A stretch of 64,000 nucleotides of DNA from contig OU964918.1 in NCBI GenBank assembly GCA_918807975.1, forward strand, positions 6,448,001-6,512,000, read 5' to 3'. Below are positions 21,701 through 34,096 of this stretch, in pieces; the first letter of the stretch is position 1, and each line of letters begins with the position of its first letter. The stretch comes from Aplidium turbinatum (lineage: Eukaryota > Chordata > Ascidiacea > Aplousobranchia > Polyclinidae). A program made the position numbers and the translations under genes. Below the pieces are notes generated by a model. It saw only the letters and a list, made by a program, of their open reading frames with translations. It had not been told where the DNA came from and searched no databases.

Positions 21701-22464
21701 CACTATATTCAATTTATTACTGAAAAAAAAGACTGATACTTTTTTGTTCCAGTTCGCAACCTTTGCCTAATGCCTGTGTTTTGGAGTAAGGCTTGTCGGC
21801 TTGCTACCTCGTGTCACAAATAAACCATTGTTGTGCAATAATCAAAAACGGAATAGTTGCGACAAGTAGGACAGAGCAAAAGCATTCACCATGCTAGTTT
21901 AGATTAACTTTTTATTATTCATAGTGACTCCAAAACGAGCGAAAAGCTATTTATGCATATGCAGAACGCATACATTCCATCGGCTGTTTAAGGTTTGCTT
22001 TGCAGCTAGTAATGGTAATTTGTAGCTAGTAAGTATAGCTAAATATTATACAAAAATGGCAGCAAAAAATACCAGAAAAAGATCATATGACGAGAATTTT
22101 TTAAAACTTGGTTTCACTGATTCTAATGGCAAACCAAAGTGTGTAAACTGTCATAAAGTTCTAACAATCTAGCAGAAGAATCAATGAAGAAAAATAAACT
22201 TAAATGTCATTTAGAAAAAAACATCATACAGGCTGCCTGCATGGATAAACCATCTGAGTTTTTTTAGCGTAAATTGCAATCTCTTGAATTCAATTTCACT
22301 ATCAGCTACATCACTAAAACCAGAGGTGGGGAGTAGCGCGCTACTTTTGTTGCGCCGCTACATTTCGTTGGAGTAGCGGTTGCAGTAGCGGCGCTATTTT
22401 TTCCTAAGTAGTGGTAGCGGGAGAGGCGCTACTTTTTTTCAGTCGCACTCCCGCTACTTTTTAA

Positions 22465-23025
22465 TTTAAAGTGCGAGGAAACCCAAATTAACTTCTTGCG
22501 AGTTTTTGTTTCAGCGTGATGTCATTGTGTACAACATGCGTTTTAGCAAAAAAAAAAATCCAAATTTTGTTGCCCTCTTATTGCTAAGGCCGCTTTTGTT
22601 TGATACCCGTTTGCGAGGTTTCGCGCGCATCAAGCTGTGACGCTGTTTGCTGTGACGTCACAAGGTACATATCGTTGTGGCCAAAAGTTTAAGACCAGAC
22701 TTGATTTATGACGATTTTTGCATTACTTCAAAATACTGCATCAGATATTGTTTCAGTTGCATCATCTAATATAAACCGTCATAAATCAAGTCTGGTCTTA
22801 ACTTTTGGCCACAACTATGTACCTTGTGACGTCACAGCGAATAGCTTCACAGCTTGATGCGCGTGAGACCTCGCAAACGGGTATCAAACAAAAACGGCCT
22901 TAGCGAGAAGAGGGCAACAAAATTTGGATTTTTTTTTGCTAAAACGAATGTTGTACACAATGACATCACGCTGAAGCAAAGAACTCGCAAAAGTAAATTT
23001 GGGTTTCACCGCCCTTTAAAGTGAA
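22465..23025. repeat. Long palindrome with a Tc1-like core
   Basis: The left arm (about 22465-22735) and right arm (about 22765-23025) are near-complements: GTGATGTCATTGTGTACAAC faces GTTGTACACAATGACATCAC, and GTTTGATACCCGTTTGCGAG faces its complement near 22870. The centre (about 22665-22825) opens TTGTGGCCAAAAGTTTAAGA, an end sequence like those of Tc1/mariner elements, and closes with its complement. It is probably a fold-back or Tc1-like MITE inserted in the hAT. Confidence 0.8.
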
Positions 23026-23051
23026 AAAAATACTCGCTTTTTTGACAAAAC

Positions 23052-23437
23052 TAGCGTGGATTAACAGCTATGTAATCGGTTTGGTTGCATAGTTTCGGTC
23101 TTTTGGGAGTCTCATTTTCTGGTGTGGAGCTGCGATCAAGGTGGCACCAACACCAGTCACGACTCCGAGGATGAATTTTTGTGTGTTGGCGCCATCCCGT
23201 GAAACGTCGGTGCAGAAGGAAACAGCAATTGTGGGCGCCTTTTTTTCGGACAGGCGCAAGTCCTTGAGCTTTTCGAATACCGAGTTGAAACATCTGTTCA
23301 TTAAATACAACACCCTCATTCCTTCCAGTGCTGAGGTGGAGAGACTTTTCTGTGTTGAAAAAGATGTGCTTAAGCCAAAGCGGGCAGGACTTAGTGACTC
23401 ACATTTTGAAATGCTCGTGTTTTTGAAAGATGCGTAA
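23052..23437 (+). pseudogene. hAT transposase, C-terminal dimerisation region
   Basis: The frame contains LKHLFIKYNTLIPSSAEVER then LFCVEKDVLKPKRAGLSD and HFEMLVFLKDA, a conserved hAT C-terminus, and ends at a stop at 23435-23437. Upstream, the same frame is open to a stop near 23075. The N-terminal two thirds is missing, replaced by the palindrome at 22465-23025. The element therefore depended on other copies, if it moved at all. Confidence 0.83.
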
Positions 23438-24074
23438 CAATAAATTTCCCTTGGATGTGTTTTCTATAACGACGTTAAAATGACAGTGTAAACGAAAGAT
23501 AACATTTGTTTTAAGGTCATTTTTGCGTCATAGGGACTTGTGCTTCCTAGTGTCATTTTAGACAAAAGTAGCGGAATAAGTAGCGGTAGCGCGCGCTACT
23601 TTGGTGGTTCGAGTAACGGTAGCGCGCTACTTTTTAAATTGGTAGCGGGTAGTGGTAGCGCGCGCTATTTTGGTCCAAGTAGCGTTAGCGGGTAGCGCGC
23701 TACTTCAAAGTAGCGGGTGCCAATCTCTGACTTAAACGTCGGATTGAAGATATGTCCAATGACGTTCTTAACCAAATTGCAACCATCACATTAACAGTGC
23801 AAATTAAATGTTGAAACAGATTGACAATTTTGTATTCGTGAAACTGAGTCCATGTTTTAATTGGAGCTTCTTAAAAACAATCATTTGGGATACTTTTGTG
23901 TAGCCGCATTTCCCTGTAATTGTTTCGTACTTTTTCGTATTATTTAGTTTCAGCATTACTGGAAATATTTTTCTGCGTATCGGAAAACAAAATGGGGTCG
24001 CATGTAAATGCTGATTTCGTTTTCGCTTAAATTGGAGTCGCTTCTTAAAAAGGTTGGAGACCACTGGCCTAAGG

Positions 24075-24155
24075 CAGTGATTATCAACCCTTTTGTCTTG
24101 GTAGCAGATCTCTTTTGTTGCTTTCGAACCGGCGGCGGACCACTAAAAGATGTTT
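24075..24155. mobile_element. hAT-like left end, partial
   Basis: CAGTGATTATCAACCCTTTT followed by GGCGGCGGACCAC looks like the left end of a hAT MITE. It begins 8 bp after the right end of the BED-finger hAT and runs into the LTR repeat of the BEL/Pao fossil. No right end was found. Confidence 0.5.
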
Positions 24156-27100
24156 GTAAAATTAGCCCTCGGCTATCGAAATGACTGGTGCAACGCCCTA
24201 CACCTCAAAAAACTGTCACTACAATACAAATTACTTGGATAAAAGACGGAACTTTTGTCCAGCTAGGAAGCACCAAGTCAACAGTAAATGTGCGGCCAAC
24301 TTTCAAACAATCATTTTACGAAATGAACAGAATAGATAGCAATATCTCAAACTCACCTATGCAGTTCTGTGACGCAATAATGGAAGACATTTATGAAGTT
24401 ATTCAAACAGGTGTTTAAAGCTGATGTAATATTTCCTGTTTAAACAGGTTTCAAACTGAAACAGGCCCAAACAGGTCCAAACAGGTTTGACACAAGTCTT
24501 ATGAACGATAGTGCAATTTTGGCATATTTTCTAGCAACTTCCATGACGTAATATTCAGTAGACTTGAACGGTTTTTATATGACGTTTGAATAGGTGAACC
24601 ATTGTCTGGAACATAGCGGCCCCTAGTTATGACAGTCTGACATGGCATAACTAAAAAAGAATTGACGACAATTGTGAGCCAATGAATAAAAACACATGAT
24701 ACACAAATTGTTTGAATCACTCACGTTTAAGTTAATACCCAAATACAAAGGGCATGCAAAGAATGAACAGCAATAAGAATAAACACGACGATAGGCCTAC
24801 ATGAAATTGGTATCATAGGTACACACTAAAATGACGCTATATACAATAGTTGCGATAATAACCGACTGTTCCGGGCTCAGACAAGGGTCGGCCACCGCAG
24901 ACAAAACCAGGCTCAAACCATAACACTTAGGTGTTCTTTACGGGGGCGAGGCACGAAATATCCCTCAACACGTAGTCTACTTTCACTTTCCCCGTACTCT
25001 CATCATAGTTGCAGACGGCAACTTTGGCTCTACGAACCACAGGCTTCCCTTTCCTAATTTGTGGAACTACCTCATGCACCCTCCCAAGTTGATACTTCCC
25101 ACGTTTACCAATGTCTTGGAGAGAACCTACCACTACAAGTTGACCAGGCTCCAAATTCTCGGCCATTTTTAGCCATTTTTTCCGGCCCTGAAGCCCTGGC
25201 AAGTAAAAATCGATCCATTTACTCCAAAACTGCTGAGAAAGTGACAAATTGAACCGATAATCCCTTCTTAATTGGTCACGATCATGTGGTTGCCCAACAG
25301 CACAGTATGGGTCTAAGTATGGTGTCAAAAGTGAGGCAGGGGTGATGACAGTAAAATCCCTAGGGTCGTCACTCAAAGGTACCAAAGGGCGTTCGTTCAC
25401 GATCCGAACGGCACTACTGGTGTACGTAAGCAGTTCAATAAAACTGGGCTTACGTATTGAAGAGTCCAAAATGTGAAAAAATGCGATTTTAAATTGTTTT
25501 ACCATTGCCTCCCAGGCGCCACCTTGCGCCGGAGCATACGGAGGTATAAATTCCCAGTTTATCTCTCTCTGTCTAAGGGCGTTGTGAAATTTAGCTGATT
25601 CTATTAACTCGGGTAACTTCTTAGATGCTCCCTGAAAGGTACTTCCATTATCGGAATAGATAGCATTAACCCGCCCACGTAAATCTGTAAACCTTGTAAA
25701 GGCAAGTAAAAAATCACTCAGTGACAATGACGTAACCAGCTCAACATGAATAGCGCGAGATGCCATACATGTGAACAAGAGTCCCCAAGCTTTTTTGTGA
25801 CTTCTACCTTCAACAAAGGTTAAAGGTCCAAGATAGTCTAAGCCGCAATCAAAAAAGGGTTTCCTATGCGCAGTTGTGCGAGACAAAGGTAAATCAGACA
25901 TGAGCTGCCTTATAGGCCGTGCATTCTCAATCGCACATACACCACAATCATTAAGATACCTCTTCACGGAAGCATTACCATTAGCGATCCAAAACTTCTG
26001 TCGCGTAGACAACAAAGTGTGCTGTACTCCACAGTGCGCATTTCCATTATGATGCGACAGTACAACAAGCCTAGTGAAGGGGTGTTTCGAAGGCAAAACA
26101 ATCGGATGCTTTGCTTCAAGAGAGATCTCGGGAGAATTACTTAAGCGCCCTTCAATGCGGATTACACCAGCGTCATCTACACAAGGTCTGTACTTTTTAA
26201 GTGAACGCAATTCTTTTAAGCGTTCCTTCTCACGTTGCGAAGCGCCAACACTACCCCGCTTTATCACTTCCTCAAGGGAATCCGGCGATCGCTTGGTCAT
26301 TAAATGTACCACATCGCCATACACGCTCTTCTGAACAAACTTCACAGTCAAGTCTAAGGCACTGTTAAGATAAGAGGCGTCCAGTTTTGGCTTCACAAAG
26401 CTACGCTTTCTCGTTTTACAGCACAAAAATTCAACAAAGGCGACTAAATAAGCGATTCTCTTTTTCATAACATACAAAGAAGGTGCGGCCTCGATCAATT
26501 TGTGAAGGCCACCCTGTCCAACGTCAAGCGACTCCTCTTCGTCACAAAGATATAGGCTATGGACAGGTACTGAAGTGGCATTTTCTACAGATGGAATTTC
26601 TTCACACTGATAGAGAAGACTAGGACCATTCAACCACAACTCTCGAAATTCTTTCTTTGTGATAAGATTTGGCCGTGTGCCAACATCAGCTGGGTTCATA
26701 TCGGTAGGGCAAAAACGCCAATCCTGGGCTCCAGACAACAATAAAATATGCTCAACTCGACGCGTGGTAAACTTATTCAAACGTAAATCAGGGTTTTTAA
26801 CCCACTGCAACACAGTACGAGAATCACACCAAAAATATTTAATGCAGTCAGGCATCTTCAATGCCTCGTAGGCCTGCTTCACGATTCTTGCTGTATTCAA
26901 AGCGGCAACAAGCTCTTTCCTAGCTATTGGCCAAGAAAACTGATTTTTTACAACAATGGTAGATTTACCCAGAACGAAAGACACACTCGGAACTCCGTTA
27001 ACCAGTCTACGCAAGTAAACAACAGAAGAGAAAGCTTGATTCGAAGCATCACCAAACCCATGCAATTGATATGAAACAATATCATCTGGACTGCACACAC

Positions 27101-30100
27101 CAGAGTTTGCAAAATACCATCTCGGTAACGAAAAATTCTTAAGCAGGTCCAAAGAGCGAAGCCACGACTCCCACTCTTTAACAAAGCTATCAGGGACCTC
27201 GGTGTCCCAATCAAACTTGTCTATCGCCAATTGCTGAAGTATCAGGCGTGCTTTTAGAAAAAATGGCGCTCCAAAGCCTAGCAGATCAAAATTTTGTCCA
27301 AGCTGACTGAGCATACTTCGACGCGTGTGTTTAGCTAAGGGCTTTTAAGGAACATGCGATACGCATCTCGTCAGACTCGGTTTGCCACACACAGCCCAAT
27401 GTCTTCGCTGATGGCAAAGTCATATTTTCAGTCTGAAAGTCAATGTCACGAATCAAAGGTGAAAGCATCTCATTATCCAAATTTGACAAGACAATCATAG
27501 CCTCCTTGTTAGCAGACAATCATAGCCTCCTTGTTAGCACTCCACTTAACAAGTTTAAACCCACGACTATCAAACAAAGCAATTGATTCATGAGTGATTT
27601 GCTGAGCTTCCTCTAAGCTATCAGCCGAAAATATAACATCATCCATGTACATATTATCTGCAATATTGCAGAGAGTTAGTTCACCAGCACCGCTGGGATT
27701 CTGCTCGATCATTTTCTTTATAGCCAAGCAAGCGATATACGGGCTACTCTTTATTCCCCAAGGGTGTACACAAAAACGAAATGGTACCATCCTACCATTT
27801 TCAAGGTCATCATCTTCAAACCACAATATACGAAACAAATCCCTTTGCGACTCAGGTAACTTTATTTGAAAGAAGCATTTAGTCACATCAGCCATGAGAC
27901 CAAATCTACCAAGCCGAAATCTAGCCAAGACATCTACCAGAGGGTTTAACAAGTCAGGACCCGAAAGCATTACATCATTAACACAAGTTCCTCGAAATTC
28001 AGATTTTCCATCGTAAACAATGCGCTTTTTTAATTGTGACGTCACAAAGTATGGTAAATACCATTCAAATCCCTTGACATTTCCTGCTTCACCAGCACGC
28101 TCAACATAGCCATTAGATTTAGGATCTTGCATGGTGTCAGTAAGGAAATCACGAAGTTCAGGTTGTTTTAAAGCTTTCTTTCTTAAAGCAGCAGCTCTAT
28201 CTGACGCCAACACAAAATTGTTAGGTAGATCAATATCTTCCTTCAACGGAACAGGTATCTCAAATCGACCATCTTTCAACTCAATATTCGGTTCGACACG
28301 TTCTCTAGCCAAAATATCATTGCGAGACAAATCACATTTTTTAGTTTGCAAAGTCAAATCCTGAATGACTTTATTCAGGTCTGCTATTTCCATATCACGA
28401 GACTCAATTTTACGTTGAAAGCCAGAGATGACATCCGACTCTGAAGACGTCTGCACTCTGCACACAGTAACAACGCTTTCATCTAAGGGTGACTTACCAC
28501 CACAAGCCAACCAACCGAGAGGAGTGAGCAAAGCATGCGGTTCACTACGATTTTCACCAACACGCTCTTTTTTGGCCCACATCAAATAAGCGTTATCGTT
28601 GCCAATCAGTACATCTACAGTACTACAATCATTCAAATGAAACATATTCACGTCATGAAAATGACGGAAACCACTTAAATCTTGTTTATGCGGTAAAGTT
28701 TTAACATCGTTAGCCCAAGCTGGGTTAACTACCGAAGTTATATCACAAAATAGCTCATCTGTCTCTAACGACTGGATGTTGAGTTTGACAAGGTCAGCAC
28801 AAGTAGCTTTCTGACCAGCCAGGGTATCCATTTTAAACGACGCTTTATCGTACGGTTTAAGACCAAGTTCGCACACCAAATCACTCGAAACAAAAGTCAA
28901 CTGCGAACCAGGATCATGCTGACAATACACCAACTTCGATTTGCCAGTCATTGGATTCAAAACACGAGCAGCAGTAACGCGGTTAAAGGCTGCTTTAACA
29001 TTTCCAATCTTAACATTACGCACAGGAACTCTGGCACCAGCATCATCTTTGCTGATCGAATCCAGAGAATCACGTGACGTCACATAAAAATCATGCAGAA
29101 GAAAATAGTGTTTCCTATCGTTGTTAGGCCCACACTTACGACAGTTATTTGCATGAACGCAATCCCTAACCATATGCTGGCGCAAACAATTCAAGCATTT
29201 GCCAGCTTTCACAATGACATCTCTCCGATCTTTAGGTGTCAAGCGCAAAAATTCTTTACAATTAGACAAAAAATGATATTCAACTTGACCACGTGACGAA
29301 CAACAAATGCATGCCGGTAGATTTTTACGTCTGGCTTCACCACTGCGCGGTGCGCCAACAGCAGTCGAGTACTGCAAACTCCCTGACATCACATCATCAT
29401 GGGGTTTTACGGACGTCTGCCTAACCGGACATGAAGGCAATTTTCCTTTGCCAAACTTTTTAAAATGCTGCGACTCACCAGAATCGCCCATTAGCATAAT
29501 GCTAAAATCAGTCGACTTACGCGTTTCCTCCCGAACTACAAATTCAAACAAACTCTGAAAAGTAGGCTCATCAGTGCCACCATACTGATCACCTAAAAAG
29601 TCAAGATAACGCTGCTTAGCGTCAAACGGGAGTCGCTTAGCCAAATCCAAAACAAAACGTCCTTCCAATTTGTCGCGCTGACCGACCATAAGCTTGCGCG
29701 TAAAGCAGACACTGCGACAATTCATCTTTAAACTCTTTCAGATCACTGGAAGAGGTCGAAGTCAATTTGCTACCATAGCGATACTTTCTAATTTCTGGTT
29801 TGGCAAAAAGACCTCCACGAACCCCAAAACGCTGGGACAAGCGAGCTGACGACATTTCTATCCTGTCTTCCTCTGACAAGCCAGGGGTGTCCGAAACCAA
29901 ATTAGCAATCGTTTGTGCAGCTGTTCTAACACAAGCTGCTTGCAATAAAGTCAAACGAGTCCCCTTAAAGGGAGAAGCTGCCATCAAGGCCGTAACACGA
30001 TTTTTAAAGAAGACAAATGGCATATTATTACCATCGTAACCAATCAAGGCCGCCTTATCGAAGAACGTCCTACTATTTTGGTATTCAAAAAAGCAATCCT

Positions 30101-32901
30101 GTTGTTTAGAACTCGATTTAGCGGGAGAAGACAAGCTATATCCCTTAACCCTTTGAAGGTTGGGGGGGGCTGTCAATTCAACTTTTTTGTATCAACAGTT
30201 GTATCTCTAAAACCACTGAGGCTGCGACTACGAGATTTCTTGACTTTTCCTAACTTTTATTCACCTCTATTGAGCTGAAATTTTGAGCGAATAAAGGTTA
30301 TAAATTGAGAGATATAAGGCATTTCTCAGCACATCCTCTGAAATATTTCATATTCTATTGTTCAAAATTTTCCCACCAGCTGGATGAAAGCAATTAATTT
30401 TGCCCATGTCTCGTTAATCAAATGATTTAAATTGAGATTATGTAAAATAAAATTATTCACAACATTGCAATGCATGTTTTTCATTACTCTATCAAAAAAT
30501 ACCAAATAATTCAAACGTCATAAGTCACATCAACATTTCAACGTATATAAGCAGTTCTAAAATTTACATAGTTTTAATTTTCGGATATGCTCTGCGTGAA
30601 TAGTTTTACAAAGTGAATCCCAAATTTTGAAACCGTGCCTTAAAAAATAACAGAGATATCACTCCAAAAGCATAAGAAGAATCGACAGCCCCCCCCAAAC
30701 TGAGCAAGACTCCATGAGCCCAACCGCCTAAGGGTTAAGGGGCTGAGTGGGCTCAGTCACATGCACAGCCCGATCACGATCCTCACAAACGTTAAAATCA
30801 GGAGACGCGATACGCCTCTCACAACCACCCAAATTACGTGTAGCTGGGCGATCAAAAACTTTTGGGGCAGAAAACTGTGAAGGGGGCAAAGCATTACTGC
30901 TAATGGCGGCCCCGTGAACTGCACGCTCTGGGGGAAGAGTTCGGCTAAAATTCGCAGGCCTTGGCACTAGGTCCTTCGGAAGACCCTTAGCCGCGGCCCC
31001 GAGACCTCCTGAAACAGCTGGAAAGCATGTGGATTGCACTGGTCCACTAACAGATTGAACAGGCGTCTGGAAAAGGTTATGTAAATTAAACTGCGATTGA
31101 TGTTCACTTCTGGAATGCCTAGAAGAGCCCTTCCTAGAGCTACGCCGGGAGCCCAACTCAGAACGATATTCAGCCAAAGTTACCTCTTTACGTTGTTCAT
31201 CCCTCAACTGTGCGTCTTTGAGTGCGAACTCAGCAGCTCTCGCTTCGGCTTTCGCGGCAGCCTCAGCTCGTATGGCTTCAGCTCTCGCTTCGGCCTCAAC
31301 TCGTATGGTCTCAGCTCTCGTGGCGGCCTCAGCGGCTCTCGCTTCGGCGTCAGCTTGTATCTGGAGCTCCTCTTGTCTTAGCTGCAGGTTAATTTGTGCA
31401 ACTATCCGTGACGAGCTCTCAGACATCCTAGTGCTTACATTTGAGGCGCTATCCTCAGGATGTATGTCTGCATCCAACCTATCTGAGAACTCACTTTCTT
31501 TTTGTTCGAAGTTATTTTTTAACGAGTTAAATTCGGGATCTACCCTATCACGAAGTTCTGCCAAGATTGCAGAGTTAACAATTTTACTCAGAAGAGCATG
31601 GAAATGCCTTAATTCCTCTTTAAAGTAGATAAGTTAGATCGAAAAATTAACAGTTCCTGCTTATCACTCAAAGAACCTAGGGCTACAGAAAGTTTCCCAA
31701 TTTGAGTGAAAATATCCCGTCTAAGATGCCGGGCCTCTCGAACTGACTTAGCCTCATCGTTAATGGGTCCCTCCCCAGAATGGCCTGCCCGACCGCAAAG
31801 AACACCATCAGGCCTAAACTCAGTCGAGTCTACGGCGGTCGAGTCCCTGACCGAGTGTAGACATATTAAATGTTGGGGCTAAATTTAACAATTAAAAAAT
31901 TAAGTTACACAAACACACAAAATTAAGTTATAAAAAACTTAACAGCAATGACCGTAAAAAATACAAAAAAGAATTTAATGCATGATACCGTAGCTGTACG
32001 AGTATATGAAGTCCAAAAGTCCACAAAACTTGCTTGGATTCTTCCACTTGAATCTTCAAGCACAGATGGATTGCCTTTAATCTTCTTTCTTGCCAATAAA
32101 TGTCAAAGTTATTTTTCTTCAGTACCAAACTGAGAAGAAGTGTCTTTACTTTTCTTTGCTTCTGTAAGAGTGTAGACTACCAACCAACAAGTCTTTTTTT
32201 ATTATTTCTTGTACTTCTAAGTAGTTCTTCTGCACTAGCTGACAATAAAACGTCTTTTATTTTTTTTATGTGCTTCTTGGCCTACCAGCTAACAAATAAC
32301 GTCTTTTATTTTTTATGGTCACAGCGGTAAACCATAATCTCTTCGTGGGAAAATTGTAACATAAAGTTCCCGGATCCGTTCGTCTGTATGTACTGACCGA
32401 AAAATAAACACACTTTCGAAACGTCTATTCAAAAGTGTATTCCAGTAAAATTAGCCCTCGGCTATCGAAATGACTGGTGCAACGCCCTACACCTCAAAAA
32501 CTGTCACTACAATACAAATTACTTGGATAAAAGACGGAACTTTTGTCCAGCTAGCAAGCACCAAGCCAACAGTAAATGTGCGGCCAACTTTCAAACAATC
32601 ATTTTACGAAATGAACAGAATAGATAGCAATATCTCAAACTCACCTATGCAGTTCTGTGACGCAATAATGGAAGACAATTATGAAGTCATTCAAACAGGT
32701 GTTAAAAGCTGATGTAATATTTCCTGTTTAAACAGGTTTCAAGCTGAAACAGGCCCAAACAGGTCCAAACAGGTTTGACACAAGTCTTATGAACGATGGT
32801 GCAATTTTGGCATATTTTCTAGCAACTTCCATGACGTAATATTCAGTAGACTTGAACGGTTTTTATATGACGTTTGAATAGGTGAACCATTGTCTGGAAC
32901 A
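24156..32901 (-). mobile_element. BEL/Pao LTR retrotransposon, broken fossil
   Basis: This is a minus-strand element of about 8.7 kb. A repeat of about 457 bp is shared by its two ends (24156-24613 and 32445-32901). The right-hand LTR probably spans 31871-32901, judged from its TGTTGGGG...GGAACA limits; the left copy is shorter. A purine-rich stretch next to 24613 suits the 3' LTR junction. Internal parts in order on the minus strand are a gag-like region (about 31.6-29.6 kb), Cys/His knuckles and an aspartic protease (about 29.3-28.6 kb), reverse transcriptase and RNase H (about 28.4-26.5 kb), and a BEL-type integrase (about 26.2-25 kb). The element is broken, with about three or four breaks. 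Its shared end repeats differ by only some 1.5-2 percent, so it is fairly young. A TTAA-type MITE sits in its gag region. Confidence 0.88.
30149..30734. mobile_element. piggyBac-like MITE inside the BEL/Pao fossil
   Basis: TTAA flanks both ends (30145-30148 and 30735-30738). The element starts CCCTTTGAAGGTTGGGGGGG, and its right end inverted starts CCCTTAGGCGGTTGGG. A second inverted pair with GGGGGGGGCTGTC lies just inside each end. It has no coding sequence. It is younger than the LTR element it sits in. Confidence 0.87.
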
Positions 32902-33685
32902 CCAATGAAATCAAATGTTTCATGTATGAAAGCGAGCAACAAGAATTTGCTGAACTCGCGATGCACTTATGACGATTGACGACATTGACGTAGTTATCTT
33001 ATGAGCTATATGTTGGCACACAGGATCAAAAATCAGTAATCTATAGCCTATGATGATTTAATTTTTTTTTATAAATTTTACCAAAAACTTAATAGATTTT
33101 TGCAACCGTTCACCACAGGCCAAAGTTGTTGCAATCGTGCAATGTTTTAACCTGAGAATCCATTAAAAACGCCAAATTTCTCAAATTTAACATTAAATCC
33201 GCCAATATGGCAATCCTGTTTGAGCCTCATCTTGTTCGGTCGCATTTGGCTTCCAGTCCAGATGCTAATATAGCGACGTCCACGGTGGTTCAACAAATAA
33301 ACTTAGCACCAAAACAGTTACAACTTAGGTCGAGACACTAATCTGCAAAACTGATCACTACAAATTGTGTTTCAAACCCTTTCAGTCACCCATTATGACA
33401 TCAAGTATAATTTAATATTTTTTTTACAAAATTATTACATGTTACGAAATTAATTTTTTCAAAACCATATAAAATGTACACCAGAATATGAAATTTCATC
33501 CAATAAAAGCCGTAATTATTATTATAGTACATCGGGTAAGATAAAGAAGTTGACTTTAATGTTGGAAGGGATCAATGAAAGGTCATATATAGTCAAATAT
33601 TTTTGTTTGTTCTTTATAATTATTTATGTCATTGGAGCAATGTCGTCATTCAATTTGTTTGATTCGTTATCTCGTTTAATTTCAG
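32902..33685. other. Intron sequence before LDLa exon 2
   Basis: AT-rich sequence without element ends. An open frame from 33550 looks membrane-like (hydrophobic FCLFFIIIYVIGAM) but overlaps the polypyrimidine tract and acceptor of exon 2 and is in a different frame from the cysteine-rich reading, so I take it as chance. The T-rich tract TTCAATTTGTTTGATTCG and then TTTAATTTCAG form the acceptor. Confidence 0.5.
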
Positions 33686-33768
33686 ATCCACTCACAATGA
33701 AGCAATTAAATGCAATGGACGTTTCGAATGCTATTATAGTGAGGATGAATGTTGGGCTGGCTGTCCTG
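33686..33768 (+). CDS. LDLa gene, second exon (83 bp)
   Basis: The acceptor TTTAATTTCAG precedes 33686 and the donor GTGAGT begins at 33769. With the two bases carried over from exon 1, the reading is STHNEAIKCNGRFECYYSED then ECWAGCPG, with the CNGRFEC...SEDEC pattern of the second half of an LDLa module. It probably completes the module whose first cysteines (CPTATIEC) end exon 1. The exon leaves one base of the next codon. Phase fit, splice sites and cysteine pattern agree, but the join is inferred from sequence only. The next exon was not found in the window. Confidence 0.65.
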
Positions 33769-34096
33769 GTGAGTTGCAGACATTGACAATTTCAACAGAA
33801 ATTTATATTTAATTTTATTTGTTTACCAAATTATCACTGAAATCGCATATTCCTTTTGAATGAATGTTTGTTCAAACAAGCAAAAAATCATTAACTTGAC
33901 AAACGTTGTTCTGCCTAAGCAATGATCCGCTAGACCAGAATGTCTAAATGTCTTATTTCATGTAATGACGTGTTGTAAGGCCCAATTTGGGTGAAGACGT
34001 TAATATTTTGAACAATATGCAGGACTACCTGAGCAACACCACAACATTTAACATTATTATGCACTAAAATAAAATAGAAAATATTTTTGGAAATTG
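33769..34096. other. Start of the next LDLa intron, no gene seen
   Basis: AT-rich, non-coding sequence between the exon 2 donor and the SINE tail. No further exon in the required phase was recognised. Confidence 0.45.

Larger units (their letters stand above)
22321..23729 (+). mobile_element. hAT element nested in the BED-finger hAT
   Basis: The start is CAGAGGTGGGGAGTAGCG; the right end inverted reads CAGAGATTGGCACCCGC. The flanks ACTAAAAC (22313-22320) and ACTTAAAC (23730-23737) match at 7 of 8 positions. Both sub-terminal regions are full of GTAGCGGTAGCGCGCTAC-type repeats, probably transposase-binding sites. A C-terminal transposase piece is at 23141-23437, and a long palindrome replaces much of the interior. 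Confidence 0.87.
22056..24066 (+). mobile_element. hAT element (BED-finger type), left end not found, split by another hAT
   Basis: The transposase start at 22056 reads MAAKNTRKRSYDENFLKLGF then CVNCHKV, a BED-type zinc finger as in SCAND3/ZBED hAT proteins; stops follow soon after. The reading resumes beyond the inner element with KRRIEDMSNDVLNQI at about 23737-23780, the expected next segment. The right end, AAGGTTGGAGACCACTG, is at 24050-24066. No left end of the form CAGTGGTCTCC was found, so the start given is only that of the coding remnant. Confidence 0.7.
5924..33685 (+). other. Proposed intron 1 of the LDLa gene, about 27.8 kb
   Basis: The donor is GTAAGA at 5924; the acceptor is a T-rich tract ending TTTCAG at 33681-33685. 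Exon 1 ends with two bases (GG) of a split codon, and exon 2 read with that carry-over gives an open cysteine-rich reading. I found no other exon that is both in phase and LDLa-like between the two. Unlisted exons could still hide in the non-repeat stretches. The interval is largely transposons, listed separately. Confidence 0.6.

Noticed and set aside
24156-32901. The 457 bp direct repeats as a segmental duplication
   Set aside because: They stand at the two ends of a BEL/Pao internal region, beside a purine-rich tract and TGTT/AACA limits, so an LTR origin explains them better.
33550-33786. Open frame with a hydrophobic stretch, possible small membrane protein
   Set aside because: It runs through a splice acceptor and an exon whose cysteine-rich reading is in another frame and fits the LDLa gene.
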